Under the pieces are notes generated by a model, which saw nothing but the letters and a program-made list of their open reading frames with translations, was not told the origin of the DNA and ran no database searches. A stretch of 36,214 bases of DNA, from positions 1 through 36,214 of the forward strand of contig URGJ01000016.1 in NCBI GenBank assembly GCA_900547445.1. The letters run 5' to 3'. Shown piece by piece: positions 14,700 through 22,287 of the stretch (its first letter is position 1; each line of letters opens with the position of its first letter). The stretch is from an uncultured Oscillospiraceae bacterium. GTDB taxonomy: Bacteria; Bacillota; Clostridia; Oscillospirales; Acutalibacteraceae. The position numbers and the translations under genes were made by a program.

Positions 14700-15322
14700 T
14701 ATGCATACACCTCCTCAAGCTTTGCTACGGCATTCTTTACAACAACGAGTGTGTCGGCGTTGATTATGTCGTAGGTGTTAATTGTGTTAACCTGCGCGGA
14801 CTTAGCACCCGCGATGTTAGCAATGCTCTTAACGGCGTAAGCGTTGTTGTCCTCAAGAACTACAAGGGTCTTCTTGCCCGCGCCGATAGCCTTTAAGCAA
14901 TCCGCAACGGTCTTGGTCTTGTAGGTGTCGAGCTTCAACTCGTCGAGAACTATCATATCGCCTGTAGCTACCTTATCCGACAGAGCGGACTTAAGAGCCA
15001 GCTTCTTAACCTTTTTGTTAAGAGAGTAGGAATAATCTCTCGGCTTCGGGGCGTGAACGATACCGCCGTGTCTCCACTGGGGAGCTCTTGTGGAGCCCTG
15101 TCTTGCGTGACCTGTTCCCTTCTGTCTCCACGGCTTTTTGCCGCCGCCTGAAACCTCTGTACGGGTGAGAGTGGATTGTGTGCCCTGACGCTGGTTTGCG
15201 AGGTAGTTTACAACCGCCATATGCATTACAACCGCGTTGGGTACGATTCCGAAAACGGCGTCGCTAAGCGCGATTTCACCGACGCTTTTACCCGCCATAT
15301 CGACTACTGCTATATTAGGCAT
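14699..15322 (-). CDS. rplD: 50S ribosomal protein L4
   Basis: L4 is an early large-subunit assembly protein with a tunnel loop. In enterobacteria it represses the S10 operon, but this is not general in Firmicutes. The 207-residue protein has MPNIAVVDMAGKSVGEIALS, the tunnel loop region TRTEVSGGGKKPWRQKGTGH and ARQGSTRAPQWRHGGIVHAP, and the C-terminal globular domain with ALKSALSDK. It is 20 nt behind rplC and overlaps rplW by one base. Confidence 0.99.
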   Translation of the reverse strand: MPNIAVVDMAGKSVGEIALSDAVFGIVPNAVVMHMAVVNYLANQRQGTQSTLTRTEVSGGGKKPWRQKGTGHARQGSTRAPQWRHGGIVHAPKPRDYSYSLNKKVKKLALKSALSDKVATGDMIVLDELKLDTYKTKTVADCLKAIGAGKKTLVVLEDNNAYAVKSIANIAGAKSAQVNTINTYDIINADTLVVVKNAVAKLEEVYA

Positions 15323-15342
15323 AATTTAAAACACTCCTTCCC

Positions 15343-15975
15343 TTAAGCTTTAACGCTGTCGAAAAGAACTACGATACCGCCCTTGGGTCCGGGAACGGCG
15401 CCCTTAACGGCGATTATGTTCTTCTCTGCGTCTACCTTAACGACACTGAGGTTCTGAACGGTTACGCGCTCATTACCCAGGTGTCCGGCCATTTTCTTGC
15501 CCTTGAAGACTCTTGAGGGGCTGGAGCAGGCGCCGAGCGAACCGCCGTGACGGTGAACAGGGCCTGTACCGTGTGTCTCTTTAAGTCTTCCGAAATTCCA
15601 GCGCTTAATAGTGCCGGCGTAACCCTTACCTTTAGAAGTGCCGCGAACATCCACAGCGTCGCCCTCAGCGAAGACGTCAGCCTTAATAATGTCGCCCACA
15701 TTCATAGCGGAAGTGTCCTCAAAGCGGAACTCGCGAAGAACCTTCTTCGGAGCAACGTCGCCTTTCTGGAAGTGACCCTTCTGGGGCTTGGTTACCTTAG
15801 AGGCCTTGAGGTCGCCGTAGCCTACCTGAACTGCCTCGTATCCGTCGTTCTCGGCTGTCTTCTTCTGCGAAATAACGCAGGGACCCGCTTCAATAACGGT
15901 TACCGGAACAACGTTTCCGTTTGCATCGAAAAGCTGGGTCATACCGAGCTTTTTACCGATGATACCCTTTTTCAT
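15343..15975 (-). CDS. rplC: 50S ribosomal protein L3
   Basis: L3 initiates large-subunit assembly and reaches toward the peptidyl transferase centre. The 210-residue protein begins MKKGIIGKKLGMTQLFDANG and contains the central extension GTSKGKGYAGTIKRWNFGRL. The family signature HGTGPVHRHGGSLGACSSPS and KMAGHLGNERVTVQNL follow. The ATG at 15975 lies behind a GGAGG-type site. It follows rpsJ by 66 nt and precedes rplD by 20 nt. Confidence 0.99.
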   Translation of the reverse strand: MKKGIIGKKLGMTQLFDANGNVVPVTVIEAGPCVISQKKTAENDGYEAVQVGYGDLKASKVTKPQKGHFQKGDVAPKKVLREFRFEDTSAMNVGDIIKADVFAEGDAVDVRGTSKGKGYAGTIKRWNFGRLKETHGTGPVHRHGGSLGACSSPSRVFKGKKMAGHLGNERVTVQNLSVVKVDAEKNIIAVKGAVPGPKGGIVVLFDSVKA

Positions 15976-16041
15976 TGTTTTTTCCTCCTTTGGTTATTGG
16001 TTGGCTTTCACCAACTTGACCACACCGTGAATTGAACTCAA

Positions 16042-16353
16042 TTAGAGTTTGATTTCAATTTCTACACCGGCGGGGAGCTCAAGATTTGTCAGAGCCTCAA
16101 CAGTCTTGTTGGAAGGTCTGATAATGTCAATGAGCCTTTTGTGCGTTCTCGTCTCAAACTGCTCGCGGCTGTCCTTATACTTATGAACAGCGCGAAGAAT
16201 GGTAACGACTTCTTTCTCGGTCGGGAGCGGTACGGGTCCCGAAACCCTTGCACCTGTACGTTTAGCGGTTTCCACTATTTTCTCAGCGGACTGGTCTACA
16301 AGCGCGTGGTCGTAACCTTTGATACGAATACGGATTTTTTCTTTCACTGCCAT
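16042..16353 (-). CDS. rpsJ: 30S ribosomal protein S10 (NusE)
   Basis: S10 is a head protein of the small subunit and, as NusE, a partner of NusB and NusG in transcription antitermination. The 103-residue product starts MAVKEKIRIRIKGYDHALVD and includes TGARVSGPVPLPTEKEVVTI and ETRTHKRLIDIIRPSNKTVE. It is the first structural gene of the operon. AAGGAGG lies 11 nt before the ATG at 16353. A leader of about 270 nt stands upstream. Confidence 0.99.
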   Translation of the reverse strand: MAVKEKIRIRIKGYDHALVDQSAEKIVETAKRTGARVSGPVPLPTEKEVVTILRAVHKYKDSREQFETRTHKRLIDIIRPSNKTVEALTNLELPAGVEIEIKL

Positions 16354-16626
16354 TGTGAAATTCGCCTCCTTAAATAGTTGGCGGGCAAAACTTACAACCT
16401 GCCGTGTTTTTCTTCACGGCACATTATAAAACCGGCATTGCTGGGGTTACAGACAATTCCGGACAGCGGATCGCTCCGCCGCTGTACACAAAAGCCGCAA
16501 GATCTTTTATGTACTCCATCTTTTTCGCCCGGTTTAAAATCGGACATACTCCGCGGAAATTTCCCGACTCGGGGTCGGCCACCTCCCGCATCATCGCATG
16601 TATCACGCCGCAATTAGGCAGCGTAC
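16354..16626 (-). ncRNA. Putative structured leader of the S10 operon, with an overlapping 72-codon ORF
   Basis: From the predicted start near 16626 to the rpsJ start, the transcript would have about 270 nt rich in hairpins: CCGAC/GTCGG, ACAGCGG with CCGCTGT, GTACA/TGTAC, and TGCCGTG/CACGGCA near the 3' end. Such a length suggests regulation of the operon, and ribosomal leader RNAs are known in Clostridia. The same strand also has an open frame (16424-16642). It includes MMREVADPESGNFRGVCPIL and RAKKMEYIKDLAAFVYSGG and looks protein-like, but its first ATG lies upstream of the predicted start site and no ribosome-binding site is seen. Several other frames are open here as well. RNA leader is favoured; a small protein is not excluded. 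Confidence 0.5.
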
Positions 16627-16632
16627 CGTAGT

Positions 16633-16661
16633 ATAATAACATAAGCGAATAAAAAAATCAA
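16633..16661 (-). promoter_or_regulatory. Promoter of the S10-spc-alpha operon
   Basis: On the minus strand TTGATT (16656-16661) and TATTAT (16633-16638) are spaced 17 bp, with the start expected near 16626. A second perfect -10 hexamer, TATAAT, lies at 16423-16428 nearer to rpsJ, but has no good -35 at proper spacing. Confidence 0.65.
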
Positions 16662-16727
16662 GCTTTTTTTCACATTTTTTATTATTTTTTTAACTGATAA
16701 TAAGGTTTATTAAAAAATACCCGCCGT

Positions 16728-16758
16728 TTGAAAAAGCCTCCCATGCAAGAGAGGCTTT
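16728..16758 (-). terminator. Terminator of glmS
   Basis: AAAGCCTCTC (plus 749-758 side) pairs with GGGAGGCTTT around TTGCAT, ten pairs including one wobble, followed by TTC. It lies about 25 nt behind the glmS stop. The U-tract is short. Confidence 0.75.
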
Positions 16759-16781
16759 CAACGCTATATATACATATATAA

Positions 16782-18608
16782 TTATTCAACAGTAACCGAC
16801 TTTGCGAGATTGCGCGGCTTATCGATATCGCAGCCCTTGTAAAGCGCCACGTAATAAGCGTAAATCTGGAAAGGAATTACCTCAAGTGACGCCAGAAGGA
16901 GCGGGTCAACCTTTGGAATATAGATAACCTCCTCTGCCTCCTTGGCGATTTCGGTATGCCCCTCGGTAGCGCAGGCGATAACATACGCTCCGCGCGCCTT
17001 AACCTCTTTTACATTGCTTAAAAGCTTTTCAAACAGCTCCTCGTAGCAGGCAAGGGCGATTACCGTTCTGCCCTCCTCGATAAGGGAGATTGTACCGTGT
17101 TTAAGCTCGCCCGCGGCGTAGGCTTCGGAATGAATATAGGAGATTTCCTTTAATTTAAGGGACGCTTCAAGCGATACTGCGTAATCTATGTTTCTTCCTA
17201 TAAAGAAGAGTGATTTCGGGTCGCCGCAGCGGCGCGCCATTTCCTTGATTTTAGGCTCCTCAAGAAGCACTTTCTCTATAAGCTCGGGCAGTCTGCACAG
17301 GTCGTCGAAAATTCTTTCTATTCTGTCGGGGTCGGCGGTATTAAGCAGTCTTGCCGCCCATACGGCTATCATATAAAGAACAGAAAGCTGGGTTGTGTAG
17401 CCCTTTGTGGTCGCAACCGCGATTTCCGGTCCCGCCCATGTATAAATAACGTCGTCAGAGGCGTTCGCGATAGAGCTTCCCACAACATTTACTATCGAAA
17501 GGGTGTGAGAGCCGAGCCTTTTCGCCTCCTTAAGCGCCGCTAACGTATCGGCGGTCTCACCCGACTGACTTATTATAATAGTAAGGGTCTTTTCGTTTGT
17601 AATGGGATTGCGGTAACGGTATTCGCTCGCTAAATCCACGTTTGTGGGGATTCTCAGCAGCTCCTCAAATACATATTTGCCCACCATTCCCGCGTGATAA
17701 GCCGAGCCGCAGGCGATAATTTCAATACGCTCGATTGTTTTAAGCTTTTCTTCGTCTAATTTAAGCCCCTCAAAAACGATTTCCCTGCCCTTTATACGGC
17801 TGTCAACCGTCTGCTTGACGGCGCGCGGCTGTTCCATTATCTCCTTCATCATAAAGTGGTCGTAGCCGCCCTTTTCCGCCGCGGAAATATCCCAGTCGAT
17901 AACCGACGGCTCGCGGTTAATTACATTTTTGTCGGAATCGTAAAGCGCAACTCCGTCGGGGGTAAGCACGGCAATCTCGCCATCCTCAATATACATAATA
18001 TCCTTTGTGTGGGAGACTATAGCGGTGACGTCCGAGGCGATAAAATTAGCCTCCTTAGACAGCCCGATTATAAGGGGGCTGAACTTTCTTACCGCGATAA
18101 GGGTATCGGGGCAGTCGGCGCAGAGAATACCCAAAGCATAAGAGCCCTCAAGCCTTGAAACGGTCTTTGCGACGGCGGCGAAAAAATCGCCCTCATAATA
18201 TTTACTTAAAAGCTGGGGGACAACCTTGGTGTCGGTCTCGCTTACAAACTCCACGCCGTCCGACTTTAATTCCTCGCGCAGCTGAATGTAGTTTTCGATA
18301 ATTCCGTTATGCACAACGGCGAATTTCCCGTCCGCGCTTGTGTGGGGGTGGGCGTTATTGAAGGAGGGCACGCCATGGGTCGCCCAGCGGGTGTGACCGA
18401 TTCCTATCGTGCCGCCGACATTTTTGCCGTTATCGGTTTTATCCATAAGATTTTTAATCCGCTCGGTGGTTTTTTCGATTTTTAAAGCCCCGCCGTCAAG
18501 AACGGCTATTCCCGCCGAATCGTAACCTCTGTATTCAAGTCTTTCCAGCCCGTCGAGCAAAAAGCCCGCCGCCTGTGTTTTTCCTGTAAATCCAACTATT
18601 CCGCACAT
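16782..18608 (-). CDS. glmS: Glucosamine-6-phosphate synthase (isomerizing)
   Basis: The enzyme makes glucosamine-6-phosphate from fructose-6-phosphate and glutamine, the entry step to UDP-GlcNAc and peptidoglycan. The 608-residue protein starts MCGIVGFTGKTQA. Cys2 is the nucleophile of the class II glutaminase domain (about 1-225, with GHTRWATHGVPS). Two SIS sugar-phosphate domains follow (for example IACGSAYHAGMVGKYVFEEL and ISQSGETADTLAALKEAKRL), and the conserved C-terminus is DKPRNLAKSVTVE. It is a single-gene transcript with its own promoter, a glmS ribozyme and a ribosome-site hairpin upstream. Product feedback through ribozyme cleavage is expected. Confidence 0.99.
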   Translation of the reverse strand: MCGIVGFTGKTQAAGFLLDGLERLEYRGYDSAGIAVLDGGALKIEKTTERIKNLMDKTDNGKNVGGTIGIGHTRWATHGVPSFNNAHPHTSADGKFAVVHNGIIENYIQLREELKSDGVEFVSETDTKVVPQLLSKYYEGDFFAAVAKTVSRLEGSYALGILCADCPDTLIAVRKFSPLIIGLSKEANFIASDVTAIVSHTKDIMYIEDGEIAVLTPDGVALYDSDKNVINREPSVIDWDISAAEKGGYDHFMMKEIMEQPRAVKQTVDSRIKGREIVFEGLKLDEEKLKTIERIEIIACGSAYHAGMVGKYVFEELLRIPTNVDLASEYRYRNPITNEKTLTIIISQSGETADTLAALKEAKRLGSHTLSIVNVVGSSIANASDDVIYTWAGPEIAVATTKGYTTQLSVLYMIAVWAARLLNTADPDRIERIFDDLCRLPELIEKVLLEEPKIKEMARRCGDPKSLFFIGRNIDYAVSLEASLKLKEISYIHSEAYAAGELKHGTISLIEEGRTVIALACYEELFEKLLSNVKEVKARGAYVIACATEGHTEIAKEAEEVIYIPKVDPLLLASLEVIPFQIYAYYVALYKGCDIDKPRNLAKSVTVE

Positions 18609-18615
18609 AAAAATA

Positions 18616-18642
18616 CACCTTTCCGCGGTATGTCGGAAGGTG
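18616..18642 (-). promoter_or_regulatory. Hairpin covering the glmS ribosome-binding site
   Basis: In the transcript CACCTTCCG pairs with CGG-AAAGGTG (one bulged A). The 3' arm holds the AAAGGTG ribosome-binding site, which is 7 nt from the glmS ATG. This would hide the site after folding and could add translational control to the ribozyme. Confidence 0.55.
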
Positions 18643-18705
18643 TAATATAATCAGAGCGCAAAATAGCAACGCCGAAAAAGGCGGAGTAAAAATCCGTCTT
18701 ACCTG

Positions 18706-18871
18706 CCGTACATACCTATAATATATTTGACATAGCGCGGCGCCTTTGTTCCGAAATTGCTTTCGGGTTTTAAACGCCCGTTTACGACATGCCTGCCGTG
18801 GGACATCCGCCGAATCTTTCGATGCTCCCCATCCTCGTCAACCGCTATGCCATATGTACGGTCCCGGCGCT
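18706..18871 (-). ncRNA. glmS ribozyme (GlcN6P-activated self-cleaving RNA)
   Basis: The transcript contains the near-invariant core GTTGACGAGGATGGGG (minus strand of about 18827-18842), then CATCGAAAGATTCGGCGGAT. The 5' cleavage motif A-GCGCC puts the scissile bond between 18871 and 18870. GCGCC can pair with GGCGC at 18740-18744. In this family GlcN6P acts as coenzyme for cleavage, and the new 5'-OH end exposes the mRNA to RNase J. The distance to the glmS ATG (about 260 nt) is usual. Exact 3' border is uncertain. Confidence 0.93.
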
Positions 18872-18937
18872 TCAATTTTATCCTGTGACGGAGTTTTCCT
18901 TTCTTGAGTTTTTTATGGCAAATTATCCGCCTATTTT

Positions 18938-18966
18938 ATTTTAAGCAAAACGAGCCGAAATGTCAA
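18938..18966 (-). promoter_or_regulatory. Promoter of glmS
   Basis: TTGACA (18961-18966) and TAAAAT (18938-18943) on the minus strand are separated by 17 bp, a near-consensus sigma-A promoter. The start near 18931 gives about 60 nt before the ribozyme cleavage site. Confidence 0.88.
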
Positions 18967-19036
18967 TATTTTTTCGATTTGAATAACACATATATAAATA
19001 AACAATAGAATTTAACCCAATTTTTCATTAAAGCTC

Positions 19037-19065
19037 TTGACAAAAAGGCAAATAAGTGTTAAATT
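19037..19065 (+). promoter_or_regulatory. Promoter of the dap-lysA operon
   Basis: TTGACA at 19037-19042 and TAAATT at 19060-19065, spaced 17 bp, lie directly before the lysine riboswitch. The -35 is perfect and the -10 matches four of six positions. Confidence 0.8.
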
Positions 19066-19071
19066 TTAATC

Positions 19072-19310
19072 AATAGGATAGAGGCGCGATTTGCTATCAG
19101 TAGCTTTTGAATGTTAAATTCGGCAGGAGAATGTCATAAGCGAAAGGAGCGGTCGCCGAAGACGGCGGTCGGCGGACTGTCGGTCTGGTAAGGCGGAACA
19201 ACATCCGTTTTACTGTCGCTTAGGCGGAGAGCTATCAAAAGCAGAATATCGGCACGTATATATGCGTGCTTTCTGATTTTGGTAGCCGAGCGATCGGCTA
19301 TTTTTTATTG
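19072..19310 (+). promoter_or_regulatory. Lysine riboswitch (L box) with transcription-termination switch
   Basis: Family signatures are present in order: GATAGAGGCGCG, AGTAGC, GCGAAAGGAGCGGTCGCCGA, ACTGTCGCTTAGGCGGAGAG and CTATC. P1 pairs GATAG (19077-19081) with CTATC (19232-19236). The expression platform is readable. The 3' P1 strand continues as GCTATCAAAAGCAGAA (19231-19246), which can pair with TTCTGATTTTGGTAGC (19271-19286) in 15 of 16 positions, one of them a wobble, around an inner GCACG/CGTGC hairpin. That antiterminator consumes the 5' arm of the terminator at 19283. Lysine binding should stabilise P1 and cause termination before dapA. Confidence 0.95.
19283..19308 (+). terminator. 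Regulated terminator of the lysine riboswitch
   Basis: TAGCCGA (19283-19289) pairs perfectly with TCGGCTA (19294-19300) around a GCGA tetraloop, followed by TTTTTTATT. Its 5' arm is also part of the alternative antiterminator. Confidence 0.92.
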
Positions 19311-19337
19311 TAAATTTTAGAAAAGGAACGTGTCAGA

Positions 19338-20225
19338 ATGAAATCACCGATTTTTGAGGGTATCGCAACAGCCCTCATCACACCCATTACACCCGACGGA
19401 ATTGATTATGAGGCATTTGGAAAACTAATTGACTGGCAAATTAACGAGGGCGTAAACGCTCTTGTTATCTGCGGTACAACGGGCGAGTCCTCTACCCTTA
19501 CCGACGAGGAGCACCGCGCCGCTATCTCATATGCCGTAAAGCGCGCAAATCACCGCGTGCCGATTATCGCGGGCACAGGCTCTAACGATACGGCATACGC
19601 CCTTGATCTCACCGATTTCTCCTGCAAGGCGGGGGTCGACGGCGTGCTGGTGGTAACCCCTTATTATAATAAGGCAACCCAGAACGGTCTTGTTAAAATG
19701 TTTTCGGACATTGCGGACAAGGCGACCGCGCCCGTAATTCTTTACAACGTCCCCTCGAGGACAGGGGTTAATATTCAACCTAAAACCGTAAAGGCGCTGT
19801 CCGAGCATCCTAATATTTCGGGAATCAAGGAAGCGAGCGGAAGTATCTCGGCTGTCGCCGAAATCGCGGCGCTGTGCGGCGACAATATTAACATTTATTC
19901 AGGCAACGACGACCAGACAGTTCCGATTATGTCGCTCGGCGGCAAGGGCTGTATCTCGGTGCTTTCAAATCTCTTGCCCAAAGAGTCTGCTAATATGTGC
20001 GCTAAGTTTAAGGCGGGCGACGTTAAGGGCGCGGCGGCAATGCAGCTTAAATATCTACCCCTTATAAACGCCCTTTTCAGCGAGGTTAATCCTATTCCCG
20101 TTAAGGCGGCTATGGCGGCTATGGGCTTTTGCGAGGATTATCTGCGCCTGCCCCTTACCCCTATGGAGGAGGCTCACCGCACGGTACTCTTTGACGAAAT
20201 GCGTAAAGTTGGAATCAAGATTTAA
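19338..20225 (+). CDS. dapA: 4-hydroxy-tetrahydrodipicolinate synthase
   Basis: DapA condenses pyruvate with aspartate semialdehyde, the committed step to DAP and lysine. The 295-residue (beta/alpha)8 protein has the Schiff-base lysine K164 in ISGIKEASGS, the proton-relay threonines T47/T48 in CGTTGESSTL, Tyr136 and Arg141 in LYNVPSRTG, and TPYYNKATQ at about 107-115. AAGGA lies upstream of the ATG at 19338. It is the first gene behind the riboswitch, 12 nt before dapF. Many DapA enzymes are also inhibited by lysine; this was not judged here. Confidence 0.98.
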   Translation: MKSPIFEGIATALITPITPDGIDYEAFGKLIDWQINEGVNALVICGTTGESSTLTDEEHRAAISYAVKRANHRVPIIAGTGSNDTAYALDLTDFSCKAGVDGVLVVTPYYNKATQNGLVKMFSDIADKATAPVILYNVPSRTGVNIQPKTVKALSEHPNISGIKEASGSISAVAEIAALCGDNINIYSGNDDQTVPIMSLGGKGCISVLSNLLPKESANMCAKFKAGDVKGAAAMQLKYLPLINALFSEVNPIPVKAAMAAMGFCEDYLRLPLTPMEEAHRTVLFDEMRKVGIKI

Positions 20226-20237
20226 GGCGGCGGATTT

Positions 20238-21083
20238 ATGAGAAAGATTGAATTTACAAAAATGCACGGAATAGGCAACGATTACATATATATCGACTGC
20301 TTTAAGCAGGATATACCCGACCCCGAATATTTAGCAAGGGTTATGTCCCCCCGCAGAACAAGCGTCGGGAGCGACGGCGTTATTTTAATCTGTCCTTCCG
20401 AGATTGCGGACGCGAAAATGCGTATGTTCAACCTTGACGGAAGCGAGGGGAAAATGTGCGGCAACGGTATTCGCTGTGTGGGCAAATATATTTACGATAC
20501 GGGAATAGCCCATAAGGAAACCCTTACGGTTGAGACCTTAAGCGGCATTAAAACCCTTAAGGTCACCGAAGAAGACGGCAAGGCGGTAAGCCTTACGGTT
20601 GATATGGGCGAGCCGATTTTAGTGCCCCACGACATTCCCGTGCTGTTTGACGGCAAGCGTATGATAAATGAACCCTTAGAGGTTGACGGCAGGGAGTACC
20701 GAATTACCGCCGTATCTATGGGCAATCCACACGCGGTGGTTTTCTGCGACAATGTTAAAGACCTCGACCTTGAAAAAATCGGGCCTAAGTTTGAATTTAA
20801 CCCGATTTTCCCCGAGCAGGTCAACACCGAGTTTATAAGGGTGATAGACAACAAAACCCTTGAAATGCGGGTATGGGAGCGGGGAAGCGGCGAGACCTTT
20901 GCCTGCGGTACGGGCGCCTGCGCGGCGGCGGTCGCGGCGGTGCTTAACGGATATTGCGAAAAGGCGCAAGAAATCACGGTGCATTTAAAATGCGGCGATT
21001 TAAATATAACCTATGCCGATAATTCTCATATATATATGAGGGGAGCGGCAGAAAAAGTTTATGACGGAGTGTATGAGCTATGA
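20238..21083 (+). CDS. dapF: Diaminopimelate epimerase
   Basis: DapF converts LL-DAP to meso-DAP without a cofactor, using two cysteines as acid and base. Both are visible: Cys74 in KMCGNGIRCVGKY and Cys223 in GETFACGTGACAAAVA. The 281-residue protein starts MRKIEFTKMHGIGNDYIYID, the family N-terminus. A GGCGGCGGATTT stretch precedes the ATG. The TGA stop overlaps the dapL ATG (ATGA), indicating coupled translation. It works directly after DapL in the pathway. Confidence 0.98.
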   Translation: MRKIEFTKMHGIGNDYIYIDCFKQDIPDPEYLARVMSPRRTSVGSDGVILICPSEIADAKMRMFNLDGSEGKMCGNGIRCVGKYIYDTGIAHKETLTVETLSGIKTLKVTEEDGKAVSLTVDMGEPILVPHDIPVLFDGKRMINEPLEVDGREYRITAVSMGNPHAVVFCDNVKDLDLEKIGPKFEFNPIFPEQVNTEFIRVIDNKTLEMRVWERGSGETFACGTGACAAAVAAVLNGYCEKAQEITVHLKCGDLNITYADNSHIYMRGAAEKVYDGVYEL

Positions 21084-22267
21084 GTTTACAGATTAAGGTC
21101 AACGAAAATTTCTTCAATGTAAAAAAGAACTACCTTTTTTCCGAGATTGCAAAGCGTGTGAACGCCTATTCTGCCGAGCATAAGGACGCTAAAATCGTAA
21201 GGCTCGGTATAGGCGATGTAACCCTACCCCTTTCTCCCGTTGTGGTTGAGGCTATGAAAAAGGCGGCGGACGAAATGGGCAACGCCGCTACCTTCAGGGG
21301 CTACGCTCCCGAATACGGCTACGATTTTCTGCGTGAGGCGATAGCCGAGTATTATAAAAAATTCCCTGTGGATTTAAGCGCGGAGGAGATTTTTGTATCG
21401 GACGGAGCTAAGAGCGATGTCGGCAATATCGTGGATATTCTCGGTGATAACGAGATTTTAATCCCCGACCCCGTTTACCCTGTTTACCTTGACAGCAACA
21501 TTATGAGCGGCAGAAAGGTTAGCTTCCTAAAGGGAAGTCAAGAAAACGGATTTTTGCCCCTGCCCGACGGGGTAGAGGAAAAGCCCTATGTTATCTATCT
21601 TTGCTCGCCTAACAACCCGACAGGCGCGGTCTACAGCCGAGACGGACTTAAAAAATGGATAGATTTTGCCAATAAGACGGGCTCGCTTATCATTTTTGAC
21701 TCGGCTTATGAAGCCTTTATAAGCGGCGATTATCCCCACTCCATATACGAAATTGAGGAGGCTCGCTCCTGTGCGGTCGAGATTTGCAGCTTTTCAAAAA
21801 CCGCCGGCTTTACGGGTACTCGCTGCGCGTGGTCGGTATTCCCCGATGAATTAACGGTCGGCGAAAACAAGCTTTCTTATCTTTGGTCAAGAAGACAGGC
21901 GACAAAGTTTAACGGCGTACCCTATGTTGTTCAGCGTGCCGCCGAGGCGGCTCTTTCTGCCGAGGGTCAGGCGCAGTGCCGCGAGGCTATCGCCTATTAT
22001 ATGGAAAACGCCCGCATAATAGGCGAAGTGTTAAAAGAAAAGGGCATAGAGTTCACGGGCGGCGAAAATTCCCCCTACCTCTGGCTTAAATGCCCGAACG
22101 GTATGAAATCGTGGGAGTTTTTCGACTTCTTACTCGAAAACGCGCAGGTTGTAGGCACTCCGGGCGCGGGCTTCGGTGAGGCGGGCGAGGGCTACTTCCG
22201 CTTAACCTCCTTCGGAAGCCGCGAATCCACACTTGAGGCGGCAGACCGTCTTAGAAAATTACTTTGA
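21080..22267 (+). CDS. dapL: LL-diaminopimelate aminotransferase
   Basis: DapL makes LL-DAP from tetrahydrodipicolinate and glutamate in one PLP-dependent step, replacing the succinylase or acetylase branch (DapD, DapC, DapE). The 395-residue fold-type I aminotransferase has the PLP lysine K240 in CSFSKTAGFTGTRCAW, SPNNPTGAVYSRDGL at about 176-190, and the family-specific RLGIGDVTLPLSPVVVEAM near the N-terminus. TFRGYAPEYGYDFLREAIAE also fits DapL. The genes around it, dapF and lysA, support this over another aminotransferase. Its start overlaps dapF by 4 bases. Confidence 0.96.
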   Translation: MSLQIKVNENFFNVKKNYLFSEIAKRVNAYSAEHKDAKIVRLGIGDVTLPLSPVVVEAMKKAADEMGNAATFRGYAPEYGYDFLREAIAEYYKKFPVDLSAEEIFVSDGAKSDVGNIVDILGDNEILIPDPVYPVYLDSNIMSGRKVSFLKGSQENGFLPLPDGVEEKPYVIYLCSPNNPTGAVYSRDGLKKWIDFANKTGSLIIFDSAYEAFISGDYPHSIYEIEEARSCAVEICSFSKTAGFTGTRCAWSVFPDELTVGENKLSYLWSRRQATKFNGVPYVVQRAAEAALSAEGQAQCREAIAYYMENARIIGEVLKEKGIEFTGGENSPYLWLKCPNGMKSWEFFDFLLENAQVVGTPGAGFGEAGEGYFRLTSFGSRESTLEAADRLRKLL

Positions 22268-22287
22268 TTATTCTTTAGGTGAAACCG

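Noticed and set aside
902..16353. Many plus-strand and alternative-frame ORFs of 60-190 codons inside the ribosomal genes
   Set aside because: They lie antisense or out of frame to well-recognised ribosomal proteins, have no ribosome sites and no family motifs.
16423..16428. TATAAT near rpsJ as the main operon promoter
   Set aside because: No acceptable -35 at 16-18 bp; a start there would also cut off the 5' arm of the TGCCGTG/CACGGCA hairpin.
16378..16631. Plus-strand ORFs in the S10 leader region
   Set aside because: They have unusual composition, no ribosome site and lie antisense to the leader; open frames in several directions reflect a low stop density.
22279..22287. GTG start of lysA three codons upstream
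   Set aside because: The GTG overlaps the AGGTG ribosome-binding site that correctly serves the ATG at 22288.
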